A DNA stretch of 64,000 nt, from the NCBI GenBank assembly GCA_035771175.1, contig CM069594.1, forward strand, positions 15,471,670 to 15,535,669. Direction: 5' to 3'. Made by a program: the position numbers and the translations under genes. The stretch is from Paratinospora sagittata (lineage: Eukaryota > Streptophyta > Magnoliopsida > Ranunculales > Menispermaceae). Within the stretch, counting starts at the first letter, position 1; each line of letters opens with the position of its first letter. Positions 36,975 to 49,108 of the stretch are shown here, one piece after another. The notes below the pieces were generated by a model, which saw nothing but the letters and a program-made list of their open reading frames with translations, had not been told where the DNA came from and did not search any database.

Positions 36975-38523
36975 TCAGGTGGTACTAGAAAATAATTCAG
37001 GGTATTTCTGTTTAATTGTGGATTCTAGTTCCCATGTAGCTTCCTCTATGCCGTGGTGATCCCAGAGCACTTTCACAAGTGGTATGCTACGTCTCCGTAG
37101 GTCGTGAGTTTTTCTATCTAAAATCTGTATTGCTTTCTCTTGATACGTATTTCCTTCCTCAACCCGAACCTCGACTAAAGGGATGATATGCGAAGGATCA
37201 GGACGATACTTGCGAAGCATAGATACATGAAAAACGTCATGAACCTTAGGCATGGACGATGGAAGGGACAGACGATATGCAAGTTTGCCAATACGTTCAA
37301 TGATCAGAAATGGACCGATATACCGCGGGGAGAGCTTTCCTTTGATCCCCAAGCGTTTGACACCTCGGGTGGGCTGGACTTGTATAAAAACAAAGTCCCC
37401 CTTATCAAATTCCAGAGGCTGTCGCCGTTTGTCAGCATAGCTCTTCTGTCGACTTTGTGCAACACGAAGTCGTTCCTTTACTAGGGTGATCTTCTCAGAA
37501 GTCTCTTGAACTAGTTCAGGTCCCAACTGCGGTCGGTCTGCCATATCTAACCAGCATACCGGAGATCTGCAAGGCCGACCATAGAGAGCCTCGTATGGTG
37601 CCATGCCGATACTAGTTTGGTAGCTGTTGTTGTATGCAAACTCAGCTAGATGTAAATACTTTGCCCATCCGTCATTAAAGTCCAAAATGCAGCATCGTAG
37701 CATGTCTTCTAAGATTTGGATAAGCCGTTCTGACTGCCCATCAGTCTGAGGGTGGAAGGCTGTGCTCATAGTGATCTTTGAACCCATTCTAGTTTGGAAG
37801 CTTTTCCAAAAGTTTGATGTGAAGCGAGGGTCTCGATCAGAGACGATCGTGAGTGGTATGCCATGAAGGCGTACGATCTCTCTTTCATATAGTTCTGCAA
37901 GTTTGGCGGGAGTATCCGTGAACTTTATTGGCAAGAAGTGTGCAGACTTGGTGAGTCTGTCAATGATAACCCAGATAGCATCTTGCCCTTTATTATTTCG
38001 AGGTAAGGCTGTAACAAAATCCATTGCGATGTTCTCCCATTTCCATTCTCCAATAGGTAACGGCTGGAGAAGGCCAGAGGGAAGTCTGCGTTCTGCCTTA
38101 ACTTTCTGGCAAACAAGACATCGAGCAACGAAGTCTGCAATTGCCTTCTTCATTCCAGAAAACCAGAATTGTCGCTTGACATCCTGGTACATCTTGTCAC
38201 CCCCAGGATGCATAGCGTATCTCGAACAGTGCATCTCAGTAAGCACGTCTTTCCGAACCTCGGGATCGTTCGGAAGACAAAGACGTTTTTTTATAGAAAA
38301 CGGCTCCGTCGTCAGAGACTGACCAATGAGGAAAGTCTTGCCCGCTGAGTAGAAGTGCTCGTTTCTCCATTAACATAGGGTCATTGGCTTGAGTAGCTGA
38401 AATCTTGCGAACGAGGTCAGAGGTAGCGGACAATTGAGAGAGTCGTGGGCGTGGTCCCTCGTCGTTCAACTGGAGGTTAAAGTTGTCCATCTCTGTAGCC
38501 AACTTCCCCATTTCATAGTTAAG
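36975..38523 (-). pseudogene. pol: Integrase-chromodomain part of gag-pol, element C
   Basis: The 3' portion of gag-pol downstream of the nested insertion. It resumes at [13 protein letters not shown] and carries the H-H-C-C zinc site ([19 protein letters not shown]), catalytic positions in [17 protein letters not shown] and TDGQSERLI, and the C-terminal chromodomain ([20 protein letters not shown]). One extra T in the run at about 38285-38291 (seven T against six in A and B) shifts the frame just before the zinc site. The stop at 36975 is conserved with A and B. Confidence 0.9.
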
Positions 38524-41469
38524 TGTGACGCCCCGAAAATTATTTCATCTAGCCCATAACCCAATTGTATTTTGCCCAAACTCTATGTGTTGCCTTGATA
38601 TGTTTGGTGTTTGTTTGATAATTGTTTAATGTTTGTATAGTTGATGCTTGATAATGTATATAAATATATGTATCATAAATTGTATATGAGTCATGTTAAA
38701 TTAAAGTTTAATGCATATGTTATTATTTATGCATGGGCTCATTAAACCATGAATTGATATGGGTTAGGATTGATGGAATAAAAGGATAAATGAAATTGAA
38801 GATTTGGTGTATTAAATGGATTGGACATTTAAAATACATGTGGTTGGTATGGGTAGTATGAGACCAACACATGTGAAGGTTGGTGCATGAAAGTGGACAA
38901 GTGTCCAATGCCCACTTGTCTTCTTCAAGGAAGTGCTAGAATGAGTGGAGGGAACCAAGGAGAGGAAAACAAGGAGAGAATCAAGGAGAGAATCAAGGAG
39001 GGAATCAAGGAAGTGCTAGAAAGAGGTGAGTGGAGAGAAAAGAAAGAAGAAGAGGAAGAAAAGAAGAAGAGAAAGAAGGAGAGAGTTGCAGGAGTAAGAA
39101 CCCTGCGAGATTTTCATCAAAGAAGTGGATCTTTGGAATTTACGGTCAGATTGAGCTCAAATTTTGTCAGCACGTTCGTAGCTTATGGTTCTTCATTCTG
39201 GTCGGTGGAGATCTTGATCAGAGGTTTCTTCTAAGAGATCTAACCTCTCAAACAAAGCTGGTCGGAAAGTCTGGATTTCTCGCACCATTTCGCTCAAACT
39301 TATAGATCTCCTACATCTACCGTTAGATGGCTACCAAATTTGGGTATGTGGTTTAAAACTGATATTTGTACATTCTGAACGGTGGAGATCTTAATTAGAG
39401 GCTTCTTCTAAGAGATATAACCTCTGAAACAAAGCTGGTCGGAATTTCTGGGTTTCTCGTTCCGTTTCGGTAAAACTTGTAGATCTCCTCAACGTACCGT
39501 TGGATGGATATCAAATTTGGGTATGTAGTTTACAACAGATATTTCTGTATTCTGAACGGTTGAAATATTTATACGTTAATTATTTTGTGTGATATAGCCA
39601 TCTGAGTTTGGGTATTTGCAGCAGGAAAGGAGAAACTGTCTGATTAGACACTTGCTCATCAAAGATAGATATCTTTTCGGTCCACCGTTGGATTGGGCTG
39701 ATATTTGGACAGAAGGTTTGTTTCTTCACATACTTCAATCTGTACGGTTGATTTTGTGATTATATATTTCTATTGGTAGATTAATACACCTGAACAGAAT
39801 AATACATGTGAAGAATTGGTAGGGTTGTTTGTATTAGACCTACATTTAGAATATGAACTTAGACCTTTCCAAATAGCTTGCATGTCAACTATGTTGACCT
39901 AGTTGCCATTGTGGATGAACCCATGATGCAAAATCAGTGATATACATGGCTGAACATGGTGACCTAGTGTAAATCGACAATATGGCCTAAGTATGGAAAA
40001 TTTCATATTTTAGGGCTTTTGATGCTTTTGGCTTAGAATCATTGAATTGATGCAACTTATGTTTAATTAAGCATGATTAGGGTTGATTATGCTACTGATT
40101 TGGTGGTTGTGACCATATCATGGGTTAGGCCTACTTGTGATCAAGTGACCCAAATTTGGACATGTTTATGCCTAAGGAATTGAAAATCAGTATTTTTGAT
40201 TAATAGAATGGTTTATGAATGAGAACTATGCATTAGAGGCCTAAGTCATGTGATTTGAGTTGAATGATGGGATTAAATGGGATTTAGGCCTATTAATTAT
40301 ATGTGGGCTGATTTAGGGTTGATTTGTAATGTCTATGTAATTGAGCATAGAAATTGATGTATGGTAGGATATTGATGTATGTTTCAGGATCTTGATTGGG
40401 TTGATTCGGTTTGGTGGTCGTGTGTGATTAAATACTCTCGCGAGGCTTGGTTGTGAGTAGGCTTCACTTATGATTATATCATTTATGTCATCATATCACT
40501 TATATATATTGTATGTTGAAAGCATGAATGTGTTCTAATGTTTTGAATGATGCATTGATTTGAGAAAACCTTATGACTTTGGTTGGGCCCATCTATCTGG
40601 CTAATAGGGGGACTTGACCTTGTCATAGGAGGGTTTTAAGAAGGAAATGATTGGGATCAACGGCACGGTGAAATAGACGTGGACTAGTAACCCAAGTAAA
40701 CATGATTGGGATCAACGGCACGGTGAAATAGACGTGGACTAGTAACCCAAGGCATGTGGAATGTGGATCCAAATTGATAAACTTTTACTTGCATCGAACT
40801 TATTATAAATGCTTGACATCTATATGTTATGAGCTTTTAATCATGCTACACATTGACATGCATACATGGTTTTTATTGATGAGTATTGATAGCATATTTG
40901 AATTCTATTCACTGGGCATCGTTGGCTCACCCTCATTTTCCTCTTTCAGGTCCTTCTGTCCCGAATAAGGGCAAGGGAGTAGTCATATCTTGAGGGCCTT
41001 GCCTGCGAGAGAATCCAAGGCCTCGATGTGAGTTGAGAGGCATTTTGATTGAATTGTGTTTTAAATTATTAAGTATTATGTTTTGGATTATGTAATTATA
41101 ACACTTACCACATTGTAGTATGGGTGAGTTGGGACTTGTTAGATAGACTATGAGGGCATATGACGGTTTTTATTTGTACCCACAATTTTAGATTTTATGT
41201 CTATGTCAATTTTAATGGACTGTAGGGATTATGATTTTATTTATGGTTCATTTTTATGGATTATCTCTTGTCTTGGATGATTAATACGGTGGGTAGTTTT
41301 GTTTAATACCTTTTGATATCATATTGTTGTTTGGGATAAGGCTTGTAGGGTCTCAACCACCTCACGGGAGTTGAGGAGTGGTCGGAGATGCCTACGCCGG
41401 GCGTCCCGCCCCGGCATTCCGCATGCCATTCCCTGCGGGGTTGGTGGTCCGGGGCACGGGGTCGCCACA
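38524..41469. mobile_element. Nested solo LTR (2.9 kb) inside element C
   Basis: An insertion absent from A and B, splitting pol between CTL and NYEM codons. It begins TGTGACGCCCCG and ends CGGGGTCGCCACA, imperfect inverted ends with the TG...CA of an LTR. Flanks are TTAAG (38519-38523) and GTAAG (41470-41474), a 5-bp duplication with one mismatch or a 4-bp TAAG. No coding domain, primer site or second copy of the ends is seen, so a solo LTR of another long-LTR gypsy family (Tekay/Del- or Tat-like style) is the best reading. Internal direct repeats are a ~190-bp-spaced pair containing AGCTGGTCGGAA (about 39200-39480) and an exact ~55-bp tandem pair at 40648-40752. The orientation is uncertain. 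Confidence 0.8.
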
Positions 41470-44400
41470 GTAAGAGTGCAAGCAACATAAGATTTTCTAC
41501 TCAAAGCATCGGCCACAACATTGGCCTTTCCGGGATGGTACTGGAGTTGGAAGTCATAGTCTTTCAAGAATTCCAACCATCTTCTTTGGCGGAGGTTTAA
41601 GTCTCTCTGAGTATATATGTACTTAAGACTCTTGTGATCTGAGAAGACCTCGAACCGTTCACCGTATAGGTAATGACGCCATAATTTAAGTGCAAACACA
41701 ACAGCTGCAAGTTCCAAGTCATGGGTTGGGTAATTACCCTCATGAATCTTCAGTTGCCGAGAGGCATATGCAACAACTTGGCCTTCTTGCATTAGTATGG
41801 CACCTAAGCCTTGGAGAGAGGCATCGGTGTATAATGAAAAACCAATTCCATTTCTTGGAGTGATAAGTACAGGTGACGTCGTGAGGCGTTTCTTCAATTC
41901 TTGAAATGATGCTTCACAGGCGGGATTCCAGATGAAGCGCACGTCTTTTCGAGTGAGCTTGGTCATAGGTTCAGCAATCTTTGAGAAGTCCTTAATGAAT
42001 CGTCTGTAATAGCCAGCCAAACCAAGAAAACTCCTAATCTGAGTAACAGTGGTAGGCTGCTTCCAGTTTAAGACTGCTTCAACCTTAGAAGGATCGACCT
42101 CAATGCCATTGCCTGAAACTACATGGCCGAGGAATTGAACTCTCTGCGCCCAAAATTCGCACTTACTCAACTTTGCATACAGTTGGTGTCTTTGTAAGGT
42201 CTGGAGGACGATCGTCAAATGTAGTTTATGGTCTTCCTCGGTTGAGGAATATATCAAGATGTCGTCGACAAAAACCACCACGAACCGGTCTAAGTATAAC
42301 CTGAATATGCGATTCATCAAATCCATGAATGCAGCAGGTGCATTTGTTAGGCCGAACGGCATAACTAAGAATTCGTAATGACCGTACTGAGTTCTGAACG
42401 CCGTCTTGGTGATGTCTGACTCCCGGATCCGGAGTTGGTGATAACCGGACCGTAAATCAATCTTAGAGAAGTATTTGGCTTCTCGAAGTTGGTCGAATAA
42501 GTCATCGATCCTGGGCAACGGATATCTGTTCTTGATGGTGACGTTATTCAACTTGCGATAATCGATGCAAAGTCGTAACGAACCATCCTTTTTGCGAACA
42601 AACAGAACTGGAGCGCCCCAGGGTGATGAACTCTTTCGGATGAAGCCATTACGCTCTAATTCCTTAAGTTGTTTGTCTAATTCGACCAGTTCAACATTTG
42701 ACATTCTGTATGGTGGAATTGAGATAGGCCCTGTCCCAGGTATGAGGTTGATCTCAAAATCGAATTCCCTAACTGGAGGTAGACCAGGAAGGTCATTAAG
42801 AAAAACGGTTGGGAATTCAGATACGACTGGAACATCGCGTACTTCAGGAGGGTACAGAGCTGGTGATTCATTGCCGTCGCCAAGAGACAACGCTCGAAGT
42901 TGTGACTTGAGAAGGGCAACTGTTGATTTGTGTATCCATTTCCTTGTTCCCTGAATCTTGACAAACTCACCTGTAGGCAAAGTTAACTGAACGTGCTTGT
43001 TCATACAGTCGATCTTTGCATTCAATGGTGCGAGCCAGTCCATGCCGAGGATGATGTCGAAGTCATCAAAATTCATCACAAAAAGATCGGCATATATTAT
43101 CTGTTCGGACATTCGAAGCTCACATCGAGAACACTGCAAAGTCACGTCAGTACCCGATCCGAACGGTGATGTGACATGGAGTGTGATGTTTGTGGGTTCA
43201 GGATGCAGGCCTAAATGTCTTACCAATGCTGATGATATAAAAGAATGCGTAGCACCTGAATCAAACAAAACATGCACCAATGTATTGAACAAAGGAAAGG
43301 TACCTTCGACGACATTATTGTCTGGGAGGGGTTGGTGAGCGATGGCATATGCTCTGCCCTGGTTCCGTTGACCCTGGTTCTGCTGGGTCAGCCTGGGTTG
43401 GGCATTAGCAGCAGGTGGTGCTTGTTGGACTGGAATAGCAGGAATAGGGTGGTGAAGGTGCAGACAAAGATGTTTGACATGGCCCTTCTGGCCGCAATTG
43501 TAACAAGTCGGCCTGTACTGCTGATTGTGTTGCTGGCCATTCTGATAATTCTGCTGGCCATGTTGATTGTGGTGTCGACCACCACCTCTGCCATTGCCGT
43601 TGCTACGGCCACCGCGTCCAGAACGACCGCCCCGGCCATGATTTCGGAAACCTTGGTGGTTAGAGTTAGAAGGTTCAGTCGCAGGTGTTGTGGCTTCATT
43701 CTTCGAAATCGGGGCTGGGAGGGCTGGGTTTTGATTGTAGTAGGGCTTCTTCTTGTTGCCCTGTTGCGAGCCCTGTTGGGAAAATGTGGCAGGTCGTTTG
43801 CCTTTATTCATTCGCTGTTCCTGTAAGAGCTTTTCTTGTTCAAAGCTCCTGGCCTTGTCAACAACCTCCTTGTAAATCTGCAGATCCAAGATCGATAAGG
43901 CTTGTCGAATGTCATGGCGAAGACCATTATAAAATTTCTCAGCCTTATCTCGTTCCGTTGAGATTGTGGAGAGAGAGTAAACTGACAATTCTTTAAATTT
44001 TCCAGCATATTCTCTGACGGTCATGGTGCCCTGATATAACTTAGCAAATTCCTGGCGCTTCTGCTTTGTCACCGCGCTTGGAAAATATTCATCAATAAAC
44101 ATTGACTCAAACTGTTGCCAAGTCATATCGGCTATATTGACCCTTGGGTCTTCTTTCACTGTAATCCACCATGTGTTTGCGGCACCAACAAGTTGGTAGG
44201 TTGCTAGTGGAATTTTACGAGTCTCATCGACTCCCATTGCATCAAGAGCCTTCTTGGACTCATCCAACCACTTTTGCACCTCATCAGGATCAATGGTGCC
44301 ATCGAAAGTAAGAGGTTGTAGCCGCTTGTATTTAGTAATCTGATCGGTTTGAGCTTCTGAGCCAAATGTTATAGATGGTTGAACTGTGGGAACTTGACTG

Positions 44401-44645
44401 GCAGCGGTCTCACGAACGGCAGTTTGAACAGTAACCTTCATCGCCTCAATAAATCCAGCGAAGAAGGTTTCAATGCTTGAAAGCATGGCAAAGGGTGCGG
44501 GTGGGGGTGCTATTGCCTGCCCAGATGTAGTGGCAGTGGTGGGTTGGGCCTGTGCTGTTGTCAGAGGCGGCGGTTCCTGAATCTCAGGAGGTGCCTCCAC
44601 TGCTGGATGAACAGCACGTGGCCTTCCTCTCTTCCTGATTTGCAT
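41470..44645 (-). pseudogene. gag-pol: Gag, protease, RT and RNase H part of gag-pol, element C
   Basis: The 5' portion of gag-pol from ATG 44645. It keeps the AT-hook-like RKRGRPR at residues 4-10, the gag domain, the Gly/Arg/Asn/His-rich linker, the CCHC knuckle ([14 protein letters not shown]), protease [19 protein letters not shown] and RNase H YTDAS. The frame is open to residue about 1058, where the nested solo LTR begins; read-through adds a foreign tail ending at 41319. Excluding the insertion and the +1 T, the C gag-pol has the same 1572 codons as A. This segment is the best preserved Gag-PR-RT coding region in the window. Confidence 0.93.
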
Positions 44646-45325
44646 TGTCTCACTGGCAAAGAGAAAAGGAAAACCAAGATTTAGGAACTGTAGCCAAGTA
44701 CAATGTTAGAATATGCTCAGCAACAATTTCGAGAGTACTGCAACAGTAAAATCACCTATTTTTCTAAGTATAGTGTAAGAGTGTTGTTGAGGAATCAAAG
44801 AATCTTATATAACTGGTATGTTTGGCCATGGTGTAAAAAAAACAAGGTTAGAATGTTTATATAATAAGTACAAACCTTTGCAAGTATGTAAAAATGATTT
44901 TGTTGTGGTCTTTGTGAACATACATATATGTTTGATTGAAAAGCCATACGAGTCATAAGAAATCTAAGATTTGCCTCGGTAAATATCCTGATCGAACGTT
45001 CTATCGCAATCTTATGCATTCATACGCTTACTCTTAGTCTGTTCAATTATTATCCAAGTTCATATGTCCCATACCACATGAATTCAGTAATAAGGGTGGA
45101 AACCAAGTTAAGTTGTATGAACATGGTCTCTAAAAACATTGGCTGAATAGAAGTTCACTAATAGTATCGTCCAAATTTACTCGTCCCATACCGTATAAAC
45201 TTAGTGATAATATTAGTAATGCAACTTTCTCCAAATGTTTCTTTTCACACAAGGTCATGGGTTTTCTTACTTCCACATTTTATTTAGTATCCTCCAATTT
45301 TGTTGTGTCCCATACCACTCCAAAG
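44646..45325 (-). other. Spacer between gag and extra ORF (C)
   Basis: Same organisation as in A. Three GTCCCATACC repeats lie at about 45049-45095, 45164-45216 and 45287-45335. The last overlaps the read-through 3' end of the extra ORF in this copy. No other ORF is supported. Confidence 0.7.
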
Positions 45326-47026
45326 TTAGTGATACAAAAGAAAGAATGGTTGTAAGTCAGCCCACCAAAGATAGTCTTTAAACAAAACAATTTTATTCAT
45401 ATATGTCAAAGAAAATTTGTAGAATGCCAGAAAGTAATGTTGACCTTCTTGCCTACTACCATTTCTTCGAGATCTACTGTTATGTACAGAATGACTACTA
45501 ACAGAAGGTTGAGAGTGTGTGCGCTCTGCGTTGGAGTTTTGCAAACGAGTTAATACAAGATTGTGGCTCTCTTTCAGTGCAGCAATATTGGATGCCATTT
45601 CATCTAACCGTTCAAGTAGGTTAGTCGGTTGTCCCATTGGTGGTTGATGGGTTGGTTGTCTCGTAGGTGAAGGGTAGGCCATAGGCATTGGAGGAAAGTA
45701 TTGGTTGTATGGGTGATTCATAGGTGGAACGTAGTTGTATTGATTGTGCGAGGATCCCCTAACCGGAACCCCTTCGATAATTTGGTTTGTTTGAGATGAA
45801 AAAGTTGGAAACAATGGGCTCATTGGAATGTGTGGTCCTCCAAGATTTGGTGAGGCCCAGTACTGTTGTTGTTGGTTTACAGCAACTTGTGGAACTGGCT
45901 GATACTGTACCGCAGAAGTTTGAAATCTTTGGTACGAAGTGTTGCCTTGAGTTGGCACGTTCCAAGTTGGTGAATTTGCTTGTGGACCTTGTCTATCATG
46001 ACTTTGTATTGGCGAATTTAGTGTGGCATATAATTCTTCGTCAGTAAGTGGTGGATCAATTGGATCAGTATTCAGGGCTGGGTCTGATGTAGGATTTGGA
46101 TTTGAATCATTATTTGGGCCGTCTCTGACAGGCATCTTGCGTCGACATTTGCGAAGGCAACGCCCGTGCTTGTCTCTCATTCTTTCGGCAGTTCTGATTG
46201 TCGTGCCGAATACCTCTTCGTCAGTTACCCCTCCACTTGTGCCATAGGTCTTGAAGATAGAGGATGCTGTAACTGGTTCAGTGATCAGCTTTGACGTTCC
46301 ATCGAAAGTGTCAACGTTGGCCGCGTGAAGTATCCTCATAATCAAAACTCCGTAGCCGAGGAATTCCTTCTTTAAAGGGTTTTGAATCACCCTCAACATT
46401 TGTTGGATGATGATGTGTGGTAGAGAGACTTTTATGTTCTTCTCTATGCAATACAGCACAAGGAGTTGGGCCCTTGACATAGTGCCCCTAGTGCCCCTCT
46501 CTGGCAAGATGTTGCCGTAGACAATCTTTTCGAGGCCGACAAGAGATGGCTTAAGATGATTGTTTGGGAGGTTGGTGTATGTTGATTGAGTGTATGGCTC
46601 TTTGGCGAGGGAATTGAACAGTTGTGCATTAGATTCTGCGATCTCTGCAACTGTCTGGGGGTCATGTGGTTCAATAATCCTCTCCTCAATCGGAATCTCC
46701 AAGAGGCGAGCAATAATCTCGATATTGATAGGAATTGCCGTTCCCATGATTGTTGTCTCTAATTGAGGGCTGAACTCATCTCCGTGAAGTCCCACGTAAG
46801 TCATGGCTTCATAGAAGGATCTGACCAAGTTGTAAGAGACTTGACCCTCAACGTTGGTTATATTTAACCAATCCAGTGTTGCGAGTTTGTCATGAAGGAT
46901 TGGACGGAGGCGGAGATCGCTATTGTCGATGCTCCTCATGGTCACAATCTCTCTTTTGGACAATTCCGTTAGTCTAGTGGGAATTGGTTCCCTGCTAGTA
47001 GAAGTTGTTCCCTCCCTTGAGGTCAT
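45326..47026 (-). CDS. Extra ORF upstream of gag (C), uninterrupted
   Basis: The only copy of the extra ORF with no internal stop. I start it at the conserved MTSREGTT Met (47026); an in-frame upstream Met at 47068 exists only here and its preceding residues are not conserved with A and D. The frame has 566 codons, about 36 more than A and D, because small indels before the usual stop (near 45433) extend it with unconserved residues. It has an N-terminal ~270-residue fold resembling the putative plant transposon protein family, a basic KHGRCLRKCRRK patch that may be a nuclear or nucleic-acid-binding signal, a Pro/Gln/Asn-rich linker (QVAVNQQQQYWASP), a Leu-rich helix (NLLERLDEMASNIAALKE) and a Ser/Arg-rich end. 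No enzyme motif is recognised. Sense orientation and fixed position suggest an element-encoded accessory protein. Confidence 0.78.
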   Translation of the reverse strand: MTSREGTTSTSREPIPTRLTELSKREIVTMRSIDNSDLRLRPILHDKLATLDWLNITNVEGQVSYNLVRSFYEAMTYVGLHGDEFSPQLETTIMGTAIPINIEIIARLLEIPIEERIIEPHDPQTVAEIAESNAQLFNSLAKEPYTQSTYTNLPNNHLKPSLVGLEKIVYGNILPERGTRGTMSRAQLLVLYCIEKNIKVSLPHIIIQQMLRVIQNPLKKEFLGYGVLIMRILHAANVDTFDGTSKLITEPVTASSIFKTYGTSGGVTDEEVFGTTIRTAERMRDKHGRCLRKCRRKMPVRDGPNNDSNPNPTSDPALNTDPIDPPLTDEELYATLNSPIQSHDRQGPQANSPTWNVPTQGNTSYQRFQTSAVQYQPVPQVAVNQQQQYWASPNLGGPHIPMSPLFPTFSSQTNQIIEGVPVRGSSHNQYNYVPPMNHPYNQYFPPMPMAYPSPTRQPTHQPPMGQPTNLLERLDEMASNIAALKESHNLVLTRLQNSNAERTHSQPSVSSHSVHNSRSRRNGSRQEGQHYFLAFYKFSLTYMNKIVLFKDYLWWADLQPFFLLYH

Positions 47027-47333
47027 GCTTTTTGCTGAAAGGAAAATAAATTTGTGTGAAAGACACAAAATATATTCCTAATATTTTTAAGATTTATGCC
47101 TTGTCTGCTAGACATTAGTTTCGAGTTTTCTGTTGATGTTTATGCCATCATGAAATTTTCTTCATTAGTGAGTTGATACATATATGTCGTATTCACATAG
47201 AAATGTATTGACATATTTAATCATAAGTATATATATAGTTTCCATAAAGCAACTATATATATATAAAATCATATAGAGGTGTTTTTAATCCAAATCTTAA
47301 CTATATATAAAAGTCATATATATAGAGTGATAA

Positions 47334-47386
<53 letters not shown>

Positions 47387-47703
47387 TTTATTTTTTTTTT
47401 TTCGAATATTTATTTTTCGAAATTTTTTTTTTTTTTTTTTTTTTTATACGTACCTCATATACACTAATGTATATAGATGCATATATACAATAATAACTAC
47501 ACATATAGTTTCTACTAAATTTTGACTATATGTATATTTAAATCAAACTATATAAAAATCATATAGTTTTCTAGATATATAATTAATACAAATCTCAACT
47601 ATATATATAATTGACGTATGTATATATAGTTCTACAGATATATATATCTAATAACATTTTTCTTTTCCTAATTTGGTAGACTTGGGCGGGCCGTGGACCG
47701 TAC
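47027..47703 (-). other. AT-rich 5' leader of element C
   Basis: AT-rich leader like that of A, but with a (TA)n microsatellite at about 47349-47378 followed by T tracts and TTCGAA motifs. No ORF is supported. Confidence 0.7.
47349..47378. repeat. (TA)n microsatellite in leader of C
   Basis: About 15 uninterrupted TA dinucleotides, next to T-rich tracts. A shorter TA tract occurs at the corresponding inverted place in D (about 53118-53143). Confidence 0.9.
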
Positions 47704-47715
47704 GCTCTGATACCA
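47704..47715 (-). other. Primer binding site, tRNA-iMet (C)
   Basis: TGGTATCAGAGC on the minus strand, 5 nt from the 5' LTR. Identical to A and D. Confidence 0.93.
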
Positions 47716-48797
47716 TTAAATGTCACACCCCGCCCGGACGCGCCTAAACCGGCGATACACTCACGGACGAGGCGCGCATTTGGAACAATCATAATGGTAA
47801 TAACAGAGTACGCAGCGGAAATACAGCACACAGTACAAATCTGATTTCATATAATTCAGAATACTTTTGTACATAAAATGGTCAAGGGAACATACTCCCA
47901 AAATCCTCAATGATTTATACAAAGGGTACAAAATGTGGGCCCCATAACCTGCACCCAGTCCACCCTAATTTCCTGTGAAAGATTTGATAATATTGGAGTG
48001 AGCTTAACGCGCTCAGTGGGTAAATAGTGCATGAGTATAACAATTAATAAAGCATACTTCAATATCAAATATCTTAAATACACATGTAAGCATCATAATC
48101 AATCAATATGTATGTATGCATGACACCGTCACGTATTAATGGTTTGATGAGCGTACATCGCCTGAGTTCACGTACAGGTGTCCTTCCCCGGGCGTAGCCA
48201 GGTTCTCACTGTACGTCCCTCCTCAGGAACGATGCTCTGGATTCACGTACTGATGTCCCTCCCCGGCGTAGCCAGGTTCTCTTGTACATCCCTCTCCAGA
48301 GAAATAATATGAATAGTGAGCAATGCTTCTAACTATTCTATGAGTCATAAACCATATACGTCCCTAGGTGGTGATATGTATGATGCCAATGCATAAACTA
48401 GTCTAGTCTACTGGTCTGGTCTTTTCTTGACATTTAGACTGACTTTGGCAACGTCTAGTGATCCTTATCAGGGTCGGTATCACGACGTGCAAGGTTAAGC
48501 CATTATATGACATAATGCAGTGTAAATGAATAGTAGACATAATAATAATTGAATGTAAACTTTAATAAAAGTTATGAAACACGCAAACCTATGTTTCGTT
48601 CCCCACCTTCAGATCTGGTGCTTTTCTCCGGACAGAACTTCGTTGCACCGCTTTCAGATCTGGCGCTTTCCTCCGGACAGAACTTTGTTGCACCGCACCG
48701 GGAGTCTCAAAGACTAAAAACTTAGAATGCATGGAAAGGAGAAGAAAAATCACAAGAGAAGGTGATTTGGTGTGAGGAATGAGAAATGAGGAGGTTT

Positions 48798-48805
48798 CTT
48801 ATATA
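48798..48805 (-). promoter_or_regulatory. TATA box of element C 5' LTR
   Basis: TATATAAG on the minus strand in the conserved context CTCTATATAAGAAACC, directly downstream of the U3 array. Confidence 0.75.
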
Positions 48806-48814
48806 GAGATTTTT

Positions 48815-49032
48815 GCGCCTGAACGTTCTGGCATGCGCCTGAACGTTCTGGCATTGCGCCTGAACGTTCTGGCATGGCGCCTGAACGTTCTGGCATGGCG
48901 CCTGAACGTTCTGGCAGGCGCCTGAACGTTCTGGCATGCGCCTGAACGTTCTGGCATTGCGCCTGAACGTTCTGGCACGCGCCTGAACGTTCTGGCACGC
49001 GCCTGAACGTTCTGGCACGCGCCTGAACGTTC
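48815..49032 (-). repeat. U3 tandem array, 11 units (C, 5' LTR)
   Basis: Eleven GAACGTTC units mixing TGCGCC, TTGCGCC, TGGCGCC, AGGCGCC and CGCGCC linkers, that is, both the A/D and B/C linker types in one array. All cores are intact. Confidence 0.92.
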
Positions 49033-49108
49033 GGGCGTTGCCCAAATAGTAAAAATTTCAAATAGTATTTTTTTTTTTTTTTTTTTTTGTGAAATACAGG
49101 GTATTACA

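Larger units (their letters stand above)
35391..49108 (-). mobile_element. Element C: chromovirus with extra ORF, interrupted by a solo LTR
   Basis: 13,718 bp including a 2.9-kb nested insertion. The target-site duplication is TTGGA (35386-35390 and 49109-49113). All parts are present: both LTRs, primer site, leader, extra ORF without internal stop, spacer, gag-pol, polypurine tract. Defects are the insertion at 38524-41469 inside pol and a +1 T in a T run at about 38285-38291 in integrase. The LTRs are the longer R-U5 subtype shared with B. The two LTRs differ at several sites outside the array, so C looks older than D. Confidence 0.95.
47721..49108 (-). repeat. Element C 5' LTR (right)
   Basis: 1388 bp, the longer R-U5 subtype with the duplicated CCCCGG-GTAGCC unit. 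It contains an 11-unit U3 array and a TATA box. The 45-bp AGATCTGG/CTCCGGACAGAAC tandem pair is present at about 48608-48696. Confidence 0.93.

Noticed and set aside
38887..39234. Plus-strand Lys/Glu-rich frame in the solo LTR
   Set aside because: Purine-rich low-complexity sequence gives ERIKEGIKE-type peptides in any such tract. There is no domain, and it lies in an LTR.
47279..47467. Small plus-strand frame of Tyr/Ile/Phe repeats in the leader of C
   Set aside because: It is the translation of a TA microsatellite and T tracts.
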